Below, one piece after another: positions 20,301 to 33,179 of a stretch of DNA of 64,000 bases. Where the stretch lies: contig NC_070575.1 in assembly GCF_026914185.1 (NCBI RefSeq), positions 2,294,001 to 2,358,000 of the forward strand, written 5' to 3'. Under the pieces are notes generated by a model that had not been told where the DNA came from, made no database searches, and saw nothing but the letters and a program-made list of their open reading frames with translations. Every line of letters starts with the position of its first letter. Positions within the stretch are counted from its first letter, which is position 1. The DNA comes from Puccinia triticina. Lineage: Eukaryota; Basidiomycota; Pucciniomycetes; Pucciniales; Pucciniaceae. The position numbers and the translations under genes are program-made.

Positions 20301-23300
20301 ATGTCACTCTATGTCTGTAACTGTGAGCAGGCCTCTTGTCGCACTGCACAACACACGGTGGAAGGAGTTGGAGTTCTTCCAGGAAGGGTGTTGTCCCGGC
20401 AGGTGTATCAAGATCACCAAAGGAAGGAAGCTCAGAGGTGTGCAAGGGAGAGGGCACAGCTTGAGAAACCTCAAGGAAAATCGGATGCAATCCAAGTAAG
20501 TTATTAAGTATGCATGTCATATTCCTGTATTCTGTTGCTGTGCCTGACCCAGAGTTTGATCAGTTGCCTGCCACAGACTCAACCTCAGATAAACAAGCCG
20601 TGGACCGTCCACCTTTCTTAGAGGGGGACTTTTGTATGCAAGTGATGATTCAAATGACCAAATTGGTCTTCAGCGGTCACCTAAGTAAAGAATCGGCAAA
20701 CTCGTTCCTTTTGGCCGCAAGGCAGAATGTTGTCCTTCTTGCGAATATATGGGGTTCCCTACATGGGAAATCTATAGATCCGACTCCTATTGTCCAACAG
20801 ATTCCTTCTACTCGGGAATCAGTTACTCACTGTCTTGGACTCATTCCAAAACTAACCTCTCAAATATGTTGCAAGAAATGCTTTGCCTTGTATCCGAATG
20901 AAACGAAGGTTACTAAATGCACCGAACTCTTCTTTTCAAAGTATCGAATGTTTGAAAAGTGGAACGAGTCACAACAAGTTGTCCCCCAATGCGATCAAGC
21001 TCTATCGCGCACTAACTCCCGGGGTGCTCCAAAACCCTTTCGAAAATTTAATTACTTGACTTTAAAATCTTGGCTGAAAGATCGACTCCTCAATCATCAA
21101 TTCAAAACCTTACTCGATTCCAGTTTGGCTGCGCTGGAGAGAACCACTGATCAGGAATTGGAGGACGTTTGGCATGGAAGCCTGTGGCGAGAATTTCCCA
21201 ACAACAATGAGGGAGAAGGAATATTCACAAGCAGCTCGGGAAATCTGGTATTTAGTCTTTATCTCGACTGGTTTAATGCTGGCGGAACATCTAATCTTGG
21301 GAAAAAGAACTCCCTGGGGGCGATTACGCTGGTCTGTCTGAATCTCCCGCCCACTCAACGATACAAAGTCGAGAACATCTATCTTTTTGGTATAATTCCT
21401 GGACCCACAGAGCCCAGTCTTGAACAAGTCAACCACCTCTTGCAGCCTCTAGTCGAGGAGCTTAAAACGTTTTGGGCTCCTGGTCACTTCTTTGACTTGA
21501 CTGCTACTCACCCGACCGGACGTAATATCAGAGTTGCAATATTTCCACTTATTGCAGACCTCCCAGCTATTCAAAAGGCGGCTGGATTTGGAAGCCATCA
21601 AGCCAGTCTATTTTGTTCATTTTGCCTTTTGGACAAGAAAGACATTGAAGAGACAGACAAATCAAAGTTCCCTCTCCGCAACCATGTTGAGCACCTTGCC
21701 CGCGCATCCGACTGGCTGAAATGTAACAGCCTCCCCGATTGTAAAGAACTTGTCAAGAAGTATGGAGCACGATGGAGCGTACTAAACGAGCTCCCCTACT
21801 GGTGTCCTGTTGAATATTGCTTGATTGAGTTGATGCATGCGTTGGTGCTTGGTGATCTGAAGGATCACAGCATGCGCTTTTTGGCCCTGCCTACTGTTGG
21901 GGAAGAGCTGAAGAAGATCAGAGAAAAGGACAAAGGTTGGCAGAATGATCAGTCATACTCCGAAACTCCCTACACAGATGCATTCGGCCCCAAGGCAAAG
22001 GACTACGTAAACAAGGGGAAGGGCAAACGAAAACAAGATCCCATTCCAGAGAGCTCAACTGCCGCAAGACCAACCAAAAAAATACATGTCATCGGTGGAG
22101 GTGAAGGGGGATTCACGATTCCCAGTACTTCAGTTGTGGATAAAGGATCTACCGCAAATATATGCTCTTCCAGCTCAAGTTCCCAAAGTGGAAGTTTAGG
22201 GGACTCTAGTACGTCATCAACTCACTCATATCAACTTCGGCTAAGGAAACAAACAATGTATGATATGAGTGAACAAGATTTAGCTAGCTCCGCCGGGTAT
22301 TCTTCTGATGCAAGCAACAAGACAGCAAGAGCGGTGCAGAAAGGGAAAAAACCCCAGAAGAAACTAGATGAAGATGACAACAATCAATTTAAGCTAACAC
22401 CGATTGAGCTGGATGTTGTGAGACAAACAATCATGCACACCCAGGTACCTTCGTGGCTTGACCGTGTACCCCATAACTTGGGGGAAGCCAACCATGGATC
22501 TTTGAAGGCTGCGGAATGGTTAATCTTATACAAAGTATACTACACTATATCTCTGATTCCCCTCTGGACCAAACCTGATGCTGCAGCAGAAACGGAAAAA
22601 GAGAGAAAGCGTGTCTCTTCACTACTTCAATCCACAACACTCTTGTCCAAGATTACCCACTTCCTAACTCTTCCAAGAATCAGATTAACCGATCTCGATG
22701 AATTTGAAAATCTGTTACTAAAATACCGTAAATCCCTCCAAACACATTGGCCTGAAAAAAACAGTTGGCCAAACCTTCACCTGACGCAACATTTCCCGGA
22801 GGTAATCCGGCGTTTTGGACCTCCTCGATCTACTGCTGCATGGGCCCAAGAGCGTGTGAATGGAATTCTGCAAAAGATTCCAACCAATCACCACCCGGGT
22901 ACGTGTTTACCAGTGTACCCTTTTTATATCTTCAAATACATACTGATGAATTGAAACTACCCGTAGACAAGATTCCCAAGACGTTATTAAAATCATGGCA
23001 CATCAATTCCAGCTTCCAACTCCTTCTGAATAGTCAAACAAGAGATACAAAAGCGAATGAGGACATCACAAATAAAGACAAAGATCAACAGTTTGAACTC
23101 AAGGGGCCTCTGTTGACAAAGTGGAGAAGAGCGGCGGCTGGGAAAAAGGACTTGAGGGGGAAGCTAGGTGACGATCAGCTGGCCCTGAACCCCAATGTGG
23201 TCACTGAAAAAGACTTCGAAGTCAACGGGAAACGTTTCACCACTGGTGAACAGCACAAGGGGAATAGCCTGGTCGAATTTTTTCTTGGGAAAGACCAAAG

Positions 23301-23616
23301 ATTTGGCCAAATTGAAAGGATATTCTCATCAATCCAAACACCGAAAAAAATTTGGGTCATTGTTAAACCTTTTGAAGAAGTACAACGAAATGAGGATCCA
23401 TACAGAGATTATCCAGATCTGAATTGCCGATTGGTTTGCGCTGATTATGAGGCTGCTGCAGTGATCAGTACTGAAGGAATAATCGGACATGCTGCAATGC
23501 TCAGTCATCAAAGTGGTACCTTTGGAATTTCAACTGCAACAGTCAGCGCTGTTGGATTGGGCACATCAGTAAGTAAGATTCACACCGCATGGTCTGATGT
23601 AGTGCTGACTCTGTAA
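20301..23616 (+). CDS. Tnp2-like (CACTA/EnSpm-type) transposase of element X
   Basis: Three exons in phase: 20301-20495, 20555-22898, 22967-23616, about 1062 residues. The N-terminus has a small Cys-containing segment (YVCNCEQASC). The catalytic region shows the Tnp2 (Transposase_21) signature: FSLYLDWFNAGG (first acid), LGAITLVCLNLPP, NIYLFGIIPGP, FCSFCLLD, an ELMHALVLGDLKDH block, then LHLTQHFPEVIRRFG and the acid in AQERVNGILQKIPTNHHPG. The last block is characteristic of CACTA transposases and spans the second intron. The enzyme would cut the TIRs and insert X. A low-complexity linker (residues about 540-690) separates the halves. No in-frame stop is seen. The very C-terminus is uncertain, as another GT-AG intron could start at 23573. 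Confidence 0.8.
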
Positions 23617-23947
23617 TATGTCTTTCCATGCAGGGTTGGGAGGCTCTTTGAGGTGTGCACAGAGCGGGGAAGGTGGCAGTCACAATTTGACCAAATATTT
23701 GTTTGTTTGTAATTTTGAAAGGGAAATAAGATTAGAAAGAACCCTATGTTATCATGTACAGGAGCATGCCCAATCCCGCAATGTTTCAAAGCAGTTCACA
23801 TATATCTTCAGATGACCTTCAAGCTTGGGCTGAACCCATCTCCAACCGATTATCCTGAGTTCCATTTGTAGACCCACCTCTCATCCACCTTATCCTGGTG
23901 TATAATAGATTCCAAAATCAAAGTCTTTTATTCTTCCATTCTTGATC

Positions 23948-25654
23948 ATGGCCAGCAACCCAACCAACAGCTCTTCTGGAGGTACTGGTGCCCCTGTACC
24001 CCTTATTGGTGAAGACAATGCCAATCAATCCCAAGAGCCTCTCTCAAAAGACGAAGAAATGATTGCCTCTGTTGTTGCCAGTCTCATTCCAAATTCAAAG
24101 TTCAAGCTAGCGCAACTCCGATGGAAACAGATCAAGGTACAGCGGCCCAGGGTGAGTCAACCATAGTATCCTCTCTTCAAACTGAATGCTGTTGGTTGAT
24201 GAAGTTCTGGTTGCAGGCGAGTCCTCCAACACATCATCTCAACCACCATCGCTGCCGCAAGACCCACAGCTCTCGGCCAAGTTTATTGTTGAGCAGTCCC
24301 GACTGGAGAAGTCAAGTGCCGAAGAAGCTGCAGGAAAAAAACGAACACAGCGCCGTGTGAAGTCTATAGCCAAGAGGACTACGACCATTCAGCATTTCGA
24401 GCCAATCTCTTGAGGGATTCAGTTTTTCATCAAGTCATTTCTTGGTGGTCCGGATAAGCCACAAGATTTTCCATCACCACCTTCAGAGAATGAGAAGGAA
24501 GCCCAGTATTGGATCGAAAGGCGTGCTCAGTTCATCTTGAAGCAGCTTGATAGTATTCGTTGCAGTCTGTCCGACAAACCAGTTCTAGAACAAGATTACT
24601 TTGTAGCTCGAGCCGAATCTGAAATCTGTAAGAATATCAAACCACCTCCATTCACCTCTGCTTCTAAAAAGGGTGACCTTCGAGGCGGCAAGCCAATCAG
24701 CCCTCAGACTAGGGGGGACGTGGAGAGAGCCCTTGCTTTGGCAGGAATTTCCAGAATGACGTTTGATTGGACGGTGAAGCCGATGGACCATTCTTCTTGG
24801 AACTTGGCGGTGATAGATGTGATGGGGAAGAAGTCTGTGGAGTGGCTCAGTACGACCATGAAGATAAGTGAGGAAGAGGCAGCTCAGGCACCAGCGATCA
24901 TTCAACGATGGCTCCGTGGCAAATGTGAAGAAATTCAGAAATTCGGGAGTGTGGACGTGACAAAATTCGAATCTGATAAAAAGTCGAGGTTAGTCAGGGC
25001 CCAGTATACCCGATGGCGCAAGAAAGTAAGTTGTGTACCTCAGAAAAAACGTGGAGTAGAGCAGCCGCACTGATATCCACTATGTACCAGATTTGTGAAA
25101 ACAGATGCGCAATGGCTGCAAAGCTGTACCCCAACAATCATCAACTCGCTGTGGTCCTTGCGGATAAGGATACTCATTCCAATATTGAAGAGGGGGCAAG
25201 CGCTTCTGTTCAACCCACCAGAATTCTCCCGGTGTGGCGGTCCGATTCACTTACAACCATTCTCCACGGCCTTGACAAGATGGTTCTCGCTCAAGCTCAA
25301 CATCACAAGACAAAATCAGTGAACAATAATGTCTATGGACGCTTCAAGTCTTCTCATGGTCATACTAAGGGTATTAATGGAGTCCCTTGCAATCTTCCCA
25401 CCGATTGCTACTCCAATGCTTGGCGAAATCGGTTGTGTAAATTCGAACAAGATACAGTCTCTCAAGTGCCCCCTTTCAACATTGAAGATCTTGCCAAAGG
25501 AATGGAAAGCCTTGTGACGTTAAATCCTCAGTCTGGACCAGGACCAACTGGAAGCGCCCCAAATCCCACACCTGCTCCACAACCAAGCCCAGCAAACCCT
25601 CAAACCGGTGGTCAACCAGGCCCGAGCGGGACCGGATCTATGCATGTTGACTAG
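23948..25654 (+). pseudogene. Unknown X cargo protein, Pro-rich tail, one nonsense codon
   Basis: Exons 24121-24151, 24217-25025 and 25091-25654 join in phase to 467 codons. A further N-terminal stretch opens at ATG 23948 (MASNPTNSSSGG ... KDEEMIASVVAS) but lies in another frame, suggesting a small indel or an unseen intron. TGA at 24411 interrupts a continuous frame (FEPIS-stop-GIQFFIKS); CGA would give arginine. The central 250 residues are hydrophilic with an alpha-helical look (LALAGISRMTFDW, RWLRGKCEEIQKFG). The tail is proline and glutamine rich. I recognise no enzymatic domain. It sits 330 bp after the transposase on the same strand. Confidence 0.55.
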
Positions 25655-25852
25655 CCCTTTTCATTTTTGTTTTGTATCATGAAATTTTGGACTGAACAGG
25701 AGTGATGTGTAGTTGGAAGCTGTGGTGCTTGTTTTTTACCATATCTGGTTGTATTTACTAGTTTTTTGTCTTATTGTGGCTGATACGTTGTGTGAAGTCT
25801 TTGGTGGCGCTGGTTCAACTCGTGTGATTGTCTGCAGGCAAGCTAGCTGCAG

Positions 25853-25898
25853 GACTGTGTCACACAAACGTACGGCCGTACGTTTGTGTGACACAGTC
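25853..25898. repeat. Palindrome copy 2 (46 bp, perfect)
   Basis: Arms GACTGTGTCACACAAACGTACGG and the exact reverse complement meet at 25875/25876. It is the longest and cleanest of three copies, with four CpG sites in the centre. It lies 199 bp after the stop of the preceding gene and 699 bp before the next ATG. Confidence 0.95.
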
Positions 25899-26455
25899 TG
25901 GTGGGTGCAATCCCCAAGTATCAGATGCATGCTTATGTAACAGGAGTTAGTGAGGTGAACAATTTTCAAGCCCAGATCCAAATTTTGGGCACCGCTCTGT
26001 TGGAAGACAATCCGAAGTCTGCCACAACCCAAGTGGAACTTAGGGGATTTCTGGAGTTGTCCCAGACTTCCAACTGCCTTGTGAATCTCTTGTGCACCCA
26101 TACTAGCTAAGTGGCAGCTAGGAGAGTGCCTGCCTCAACCCATTCAGTTTGAATAGCTGATGTGGGCGGTGATTTACTGGTTAAATCCTTGCTTGATCCA
26201 CAAGACTAAGCGGGAGGCCGGCCTTTGAGTGGGGTGAGCTTGAATTCAAATATATACAAGATTCATCTAGAAGGGCATAATGATGACGGCACCCACCACT
26301 TCTTACAAAGGATTATCCACTATGTGACATAATAAGCTCTGTGAGACCAAACATATCTAGGGAAGATGCGGTCAAAGGGGTAGATTGTGGGTGCACAAAG
26401 GGACAAAAATTTGCACTCAGCGGTATCTGAGGCGTACCACACTGGGGAGAATTAA

Positions 26456-26463
26456 TATAAATA
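26456..26463 (+). promoter_or_regulatory. TATA-like box
   Basis: TATAAATA stands 134 bp upstream of ATG 26597, followed by a pyrimidine-rich leader (CCCTTCCTTCCC type) as is common in fungal promoters. Confidence 0.45.
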
Positions 26464-26596
26464 GACTCCCCCCTTGCCCATTTGCGCTTCATTCCTCCCT
26501 CCCATCCAAAATCCAACACGTCCACTTTCCTCTTATCCACAAAAGACTACTCCCTTCCTTCCCATCACACACCTTCCAACTCTCAAGCTTTCCAAA

Positions 26597-29141
26597 ATGA
26601 CTTTGCCATCACCCAAAAATCCAAGCCCTGATAATACACCCAAATTGCAAGACACGGTGACTCCCAGCAACCACGGAACTCCTCCCCCAAGTAAGTACCA
26701 GCTATGTATGTTTTACACATACATAAAATCTAATTCCCCTCCCTTCTTATACAGCCCAAGCAGTACTAGATATGAACTTCCCCGGCTGTGCAGCACCCCC
26801 TGCTCCCATCCTTCCTGCCCCCTCGTTTCAAGAATTCTCAAGGAACTCCAATGATCCAACATCGGCTGCCCCACTCAACCCCAGCGAGCCCATCCTCGAT
26901 ATGGAAATTCAACAAATCACATTTGAAGAATTCAACCGAAACCTGAATGAAGCCGAGCAAGCCACACATATATTACGCCGTCTCAAACTGCCGAAGACCA
27001 CCAAGGAGATAGTGAACACACTTGAGAAGGCTTTGACTAGCACCAAGCGAAGTGGGTATTTCTCCTCAACTCTCTCCTCGACCATCATCACATCACAGCT
27101 TACGTTTCACACACATTCCATTGCAGCTTGGGAAGAGACTGGTGAAATCCCCGAAGATGAAGAAATTAAGATCCACCAAAGCTCCACAAAAATTCACCCG
27201 CCCACAACCTCAACCGCTTCCAAGCAGCCTACCAGGAAGAAACCAAAAACCCGCAAGGGTAACTCAGTCAAACCAGTCGACTTGTTGAACCCAAAGCCCA
27301 ATTCTTCACCAACAATCACCGGCCCCATAGGTTCTGACCAAACAGCACCTCCTTCCCAGCCAGCTCCCGATGTGTCTAGCGGTCAACCTGCTGAATCAAC
27401 ACTCAAGGACGTTCAGCATTTCTCGGACAAACAGCACCAACATTCTGATATTCCAGCGGGAGATCAAGGTCAAACCAACGCGCCAGCTGACCCACTTCTG
27501 GATCCTTCCTCAGTTCCACCTCCCAATCCACTGTCTGAGCCAGTACCACCCGAACAGGAGCCACCAACCTCGATCCCTACCTCTCTCCTCCCTAGTCCAC
27601 ATCCACCATCTCAAACACCTGGCGTCCCATCTGCCTCCACGAGCTCTCTCCCACACGGAAATCAACCACCACAAACTCCTTCCGATGTGCCACCACAGCC
27701 CACCACCAGTTCAGAATCTGCTGTACCTACCACAAACAACCCTCTTGAAGCAGGAGACAAGCTTCCCAACGATACATCCACCCCTCTCACCAACAGCAAC
27801 CTTACGATCATCAAGTCGGTCGATGTTAGAATCAAGCTGGTCAAGCTCCATCAGGAACTCGACGGGGTAAAACCCAACTGGAATAAGTATCAGGATATGT
27901 GGAAATCTCTATCCAAACTGGTCCAGTTCCGAGCCAGATCAATGGAAACCGAGGCACCTCACAACCCTGACTTCCATTTTGCAAGGACATCTTGCTCGTA
28001 CTCATTGTGGATCAAGAACATTAGCTCTCTGGGTAAGTTCTTTTGCTGCAGTATCCTACTCCTTTTTATACATCAGCTTATTTCTTTTCCTTTTTCAGCC
28101 CCAGAATTTCTAGGACCATCAACCAATGAGCAGTGGTACTGTCCCGATATCATCGACTTTCCACTTCTTTCCAGATTTTTGAATAAGGATGAAAAACTCC
28201 AGCCCCACGAAATCATCTCACCGTTTGTCAAGACACCTCATCCTGAGTCGACTCTTGTCCGGTTCCTTGTCCGGCTTCAAAACCCTCCAGCTAATTTCAC
28301 GTCCAGCTGGGCCAAGATCGTTGCAGCCTCCATTGAACTCATGGCTGAAAACCTTTACAAACCACCGCCACCTGAAACCGCTGAAGATGACAATGAGATC
28401 ACACAGGCAGTACAAGTCCTCGATCACCTAGAAAACATGAAGAACTCATCCTCAACATTCAATTCAACTGATGAGAACATCCCAACCGCTGAATCAGATG
28501 TTATTCCACGATCTCACTCTGTCGACGTACTCCACACCTTTTGTAACATGATTATTGATGTTTTCATGGGGTATGTCATCTTCCAAACACACGGTCTCAG
28601 CCAACAACCTCTCACAGGTACCCAGAGGAAGAAAGTTTCACGTGCAACTCGAAGCTCCACCAAGAAACTTGGCAACTCTGCTGCACTCACCACAAGACCC
28701 CAGGGGGATTCATCCTTGACCGACCAGAAGGATGAATCGGCTAAGCGACTCCGAGCCCATCAGTCAAGGCAAAACTTTCAACCTCTGATATATTTCTTAC
28801 TAGCTGGTGTTCGGGGACTCTTCATTTCCTCCCGGGACCACCGCACTGCTCCTGTCTTGGAATTTATGTCTTTTGTTCAGGCAATGTCAATAATCATGGA
28901 CAACTCGGTGGCCCAACACACCCCTGAAGAACCAATATGGAAGAATCTCTCTGCTTATATTGTCCGGCTGTTCCAACCAGCTTTTCAGTCACCAAACAAG
29001 ATCTCAACACTCCACAAACCACCCACTCGGACCAAACTTGCCGAAGCCATTACCACCGATTTCCTCAAACACTGGCAACATAAGCAACCCACCAGCCCAT
29101 TCCTCATCCCCCACTCCTCCTCTCAGATTACTGAAAAATAA
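26597..29141 (+). CDS. Unknown X cargo protein, 804 aa, Pro-rich N-terminal half
   Basis: Exons 26597-26690, 26755-28032 and 28099-29141 join in phase with standard GT-AG introns of 64 and 66 bp. The second intron is open in frame, but its GTAAGT and TTTTTCAG ends mark it as an intron. Residues 1-330 are rich in proline, serine and threonine. Residues 350-800 look globular (for example APEFLGPSTNEQWYCPDIIDF, FLVRLQNPPANFTSSWAKI, FQPLIYFLLAGVRGLF). I recognise no catalytic motif and see no premature stop. It resembles, from memory, large uncharacterised proteins that recur in rust proteomes. It would be regulated from the TATA-like box at 26456. Confidence 0.7.
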
Positions 29142-29144
29142 TCT

Positions 29145-30419
29145 CTAATATATATACCCGCTTGTTTTCCTATTTATATGTTTCTTGTTGGCTTGTTTGG
29201 TTTTTCAATCCCATGAGTAACACACTCTGCCTCATGAATTGATTCTTCTCCTACCTACCACATGTTGAAATGCTATTTTGATGATAGATTTCTCGAAGTT
29301 GGAATTCTTGGAGCAAAGATTACAACCTCATTTGGGTGAGATGAGGTGACCAGAACTGGCCTGACGTTGTGAGTCATTTGCTGCAATCTATGTAAGCCAT
29401 CTGCGGCAAGTGGTAAGCCTAGCAAACTCCTGGGCAGCCCTGCACAAAATCTGAAGAGACTTATAACACCTAAGTGAATACAGATAGAGACTTGGTAGCA
29501 TAACGACACAAGACAATCAGTTCATTGCAAGGTCACTGAAAAAAGAAGCTATAACTTGAAACCAGAGGTAAGAGCCAATTCAAGCAAAGATCTGTTGGCG
29601 TGACAATCACCCACCTTGCTGCATTTCCGCCAGTCATCCATACATATGCTGAATAAAACCAACCAAGACTAAAGGTTCAACTGGGGGAGCTGAAGAAAAC
29701 ACCTGTGAGCACCCAAGTCCTCAGCAAGGCTAAAAAAACTCCAAGCTGATGTCGGATACAACTAGAGGTATAGACAGAGTATGTTGCTGGACTACTTGTA
29801 GTTTTTGCCAACACCTAGCTACCCGGTCAAAGGAGCCACAAGCCTCCACAAAGCTGAGACTAAAATGTCTTAGAGATGAAAAAATTGCAGAAAAAACCAA
29901 TGTTGAATGCTTCTCACCAGACCCTTGATTCAACCAGCCAAAAAAGGTAGTCACAGCGCATCAAAATTTCTTGCTAGATTGCAATTGTTACACATTCAAA
30001 GAACTGAATCGTTACCATTACCTCAATCACTTGTTCCACCTCAAACCATACAATTTATTTATGTACATTGTGTATTTTTGATGCGGCAGGAGGATTACAT
30101 CAGTAAAGCTTTTGATTCCCTTGGACCTACCTGTTGAGAAAGGTTTTTGTCACAAGAAAAAAAATTCTGTCTTGAAAGGGGTCCTCTTGTAGAGTGTTAG
30201 TCAACCAATATTAACACAAGTAGACATTGACAAAGCATATCATAATTAAGAAAGAATCTAAGACTATCTTATGAATTTGACCTGCACTGGACTGGGGTTT
30301 TTTGGGAAGGTGAGAAAACTTCTAGCAAGAGATTACAATGACAAGTAACAAATTTAAGTGAATTTCCTATTGGCTACTTCAAACCCAATGTGTCTGGTCA
30401 AAGTGGACTTTGCACCGGA
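29145..30419. other. No gene recognised within element X
   Basis: AT-rich, with only short scattered frames on both strands and no conserved protein segment. Possibly untranslated and intergenic DNA of X between convergent genes. Confidence 0.4.
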
Positions 30420-31514
30420 TCAGATATCATTTTTTGTTGAAAATCTTGAATATCTGAAAAAACGCCTGGGTGGTAGCTTCTTTCCTCCTCTTTTGTTTCC
30501 CTTCTTCTCTGGCTTCCAATCGTCCACCTTCAAGTCAAACCTCTTCCTTGGATCCTTCCTGAGAGCATAGGGAGTTGATTCGGAGCGCCCCAAAACTACA
30601 AAGACATCAATCTTTCCCCGAAACCATTTATCACTTAGTTAGCTCGTGCTTTTTCGGGTATGAAAGGATGATTTTTTGTGTATAACAAACTGACCTTCAC
30701 CTTGAACACCCCATTTTCTTGGGCAATCCCTTGCGCACTACACCCCTGAACCTGTATCCAGTCACCACGCTCCAGCTTCTGAATTCCTCGCAATGTGGTC
30801 CCATTCCGGGCGGATAGTTGAACATTCAGCTTCTAATAAAATTCAAGGAAAGGAATAGGTATTCCCCAAAACAAACAACAATCCTCAGTCAATAATCACA
30901 ATAAGCAGAATCAGTTGTGATACAGGACACACCTTTCCGAGGGAGGAGTCCAAAACTCTGACATAGCTGTTCCACTGGTTCCCGCGGTTCCAAAAGACCT
31001 TCGATACATAAACGCTTCCGGAAACAAGGGCTTTCTGGACTTGGCTTCCAACTGACACCTCAAGATCCCCCTTATGTGCAATCCAGGAACCAAGTGGCAC
31101 ATCAATTCTTGGATGAGAATTTGCAGATGAGGCTGCAACGTGTCCGGAGATGAAAACTTGGGTATCTCTATCAAGCAGGAGAGGTGGGAATATGGAGCTG
31201 TATGTCTTGAGTACTATATGGAATTGAGCTGTCTCAGAATCTGATATATATTTAACTACGTTGGGACTGGCAACACAGTTGACCATGTGTATCTCCTTAT
31301 CAACAATGGTGATTGAGCAGAGTTGGGTCAAAGACATGTGGATATTACCAACAAAATCAAGCATTGTGAGTGGATATCCGAATACTACTTTTGATTGTGG
31401 ATTGGTGGATTTACGAGTTGAAGGATGATGGCATGAGGGGAATGATTTGTGGGCAAAGCTCCCATCTCTTATAATTTTTCTGAACCACTCTCTTCGTGCA
31501 CAGAATTCTGTCAA
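30420..31514 (-). CDS. OB-fold-like protein, 302 aa, three exons
   Basis: Minus strand, ATG at 31514. Exons 31514-30933, 30829-30695 and 30611-30420 join in phase (909 nt). The middle of the protein alternates short hydrophobic strands with glycines (LDRDTQVFISGHVA, YVRVLDSSLGK, LNVQLSARNGTT, ERGDWIQVQGCSAQ, VFKVKIDVFVVLG), the pattern of an OB-fold single-strand DNA or oligonucleotide binding domain. The C-terminus is basic (KPEKKGNKRGGKK). I infer nucleic-acid binding from this pattern only. It could bind single-stranded DNA during transposition. No premature stop. It is divergent from the broken dioxygenase gene, with palindrome copy 3 between them. Confidence 0.6.
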
Positions 31515-31902
31515 GAAGCTATTTCACCACCAATCCCCTTCATCATTATCTTATGAAAGGCTATCCACCCCCACACCCAGGCAAGAACAAAGGAATTCTA
31601 TTATGTAAATTATCACAATTGAGTTCTGCATCATCCCTTTCAGCTACCTACGTAGCAGCTTGGGCACAAACATGAACCAAACACCAATAAAGTTACTTGT
31701 CCCATCACACGCCACATGCATTTGTATGATGCGGGGATGAGTGTTGATTTTGTAGTTTGCAGGACAAGGGGGTAATTGACCAAACTTGGCCAACTATGGC
31801 CTTTGTCGGATCTACCACCAGGATGATCTCTTTGGTTCATGCATGTATTTGGCTGTAGAAGAAGAAAATATCTTCCCTGCAAGCGGAGTGGTGCACCCAT
31901 TT

Positions 31903-31938
31903 TGTCACACAAACGTACGGCCGTACGTTTGTGTGACA
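31903..31938. repeat. Palindrome copy 3 (36 bp, perfect)
   Basis: TGTCACACAAACGTACGG and its exact reverse complement, centred at 31920/31921, 389 bp upstream of the minus-strand ATG at 31514. The flanks differ from those of the other two copies beyond the core. Confidence 0.95.
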
Positions 31939-33027
31939 CAATAACTTCCACTGGTGCAGAGGAGACCCGTCTCCAGAATCTAATTGGCAGCATGCTATTT
32001 TATTCCTTGCCACAAAACCTGGGAGTATTTACTGCTCACCTCTTGAGTCTATCAAGAGCATACACACATTATTTTGATCATGTCCACTTCTTTTCACCCT
32101 CTGCCTTCTGCCTTAATAAAATGTATGAGACCTTTGCTAGTGTAATCATTTTTTACCCACAAATGTTTATGAGCTGAAACACTACACGGTAAACTTTCTT
32201 TCATATTATCAAATTTACTTACACAAACTCCCCATATTTGACATCGGGCCCTGGCAACCCTTACTCTCCACTCCTCTTACCAGACACAACTCAATTAGCA
32301 AAATCTTGAAGGCTTGTGTGACTTTGTAGTTCTTTCAGATTTGGGACATAGCAATGCTTACTTCAGACTGACTCCCTTGAACTCAATGTATGTTGTGACC
32401 ATGATTGCCACACATTCAGACAGTGAAATTGAAGCTTTTCAAATATAACAACTCTCTATTTTTTGGCTCCAGAGGACTTTTCCCTTGTAATTATTCTGGA
32501 TTGAATTTTGTCTGGTTACTAAACTAAATAAATCATTTACAATTCATCTACAATTCATCAAGACATGATCCATCAAGCAGAATATAATTTAGCTCAATGC
32601 GGACCGTTGAATCTTATTCACAGGATAATGGGGGAACAACACAAAGATTCAACTATCATTTTCTATGGGGTTTATGTACATTGTAACCTTTTGTACTGGA
32701 TAAACAGTACCCAATTTCTCTCATTTTATCCAAATCCAAGTTGGAATGAATTTCCAATTGATGGTCTGAGGGTAATTTGTGCAAACCCTGAGGCAATACT
32801 CCTATGTTCAGCTCTCTTCTTATACTCTTTGTAAATCAAGACTTGACAGGCAGTTGTGAGCTGGAAGAGGAGGAAAATCCAACTGTCAAGACAGATAGAA
32901 GTTCCCATTCGACTGTAGAAGTCAATCTGGTTGGGTCAGCTTGCAGCTTAGATGTCCCTTCTTCAGGAATCAGCTGTAATCCAATTCAGGATATTGAGGA
33001 GAACCAACATGGAGGGTCCAACTTTTC
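31939..33027. other. No gene recognised; upstream region of the dioxygenase gene
   Basis: AT-rich. An open frame at 32804-33028 could belong to an additional upstream exon of the dioxygenase gene, but no splice pair could be fixed. Otherwise nothing supported. Confidence 0.35.
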
Positions 33028-33179
33028 ATGATGACCATTTCACCAGAGATTGGGAGTGAAAGCAATGGTTTGGCGCTGCTTGATCAGAAACAGAATGCAG
33101 TGGCCACCAATTCCACACCATTAGAACACCGGCGCAACCTGCAACCTGCGCCCAAAGAATTAAATGGCAAGGAACACAC

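Noticed and set aside
22765..22898. Separate start for the transposase C-terminal frame at 22765
   Set aside because: A GT-AG intron (22899-22966) joins the two frames in phase and preserves the conserved ERxNG...TNHHPG block, so it is one gene.
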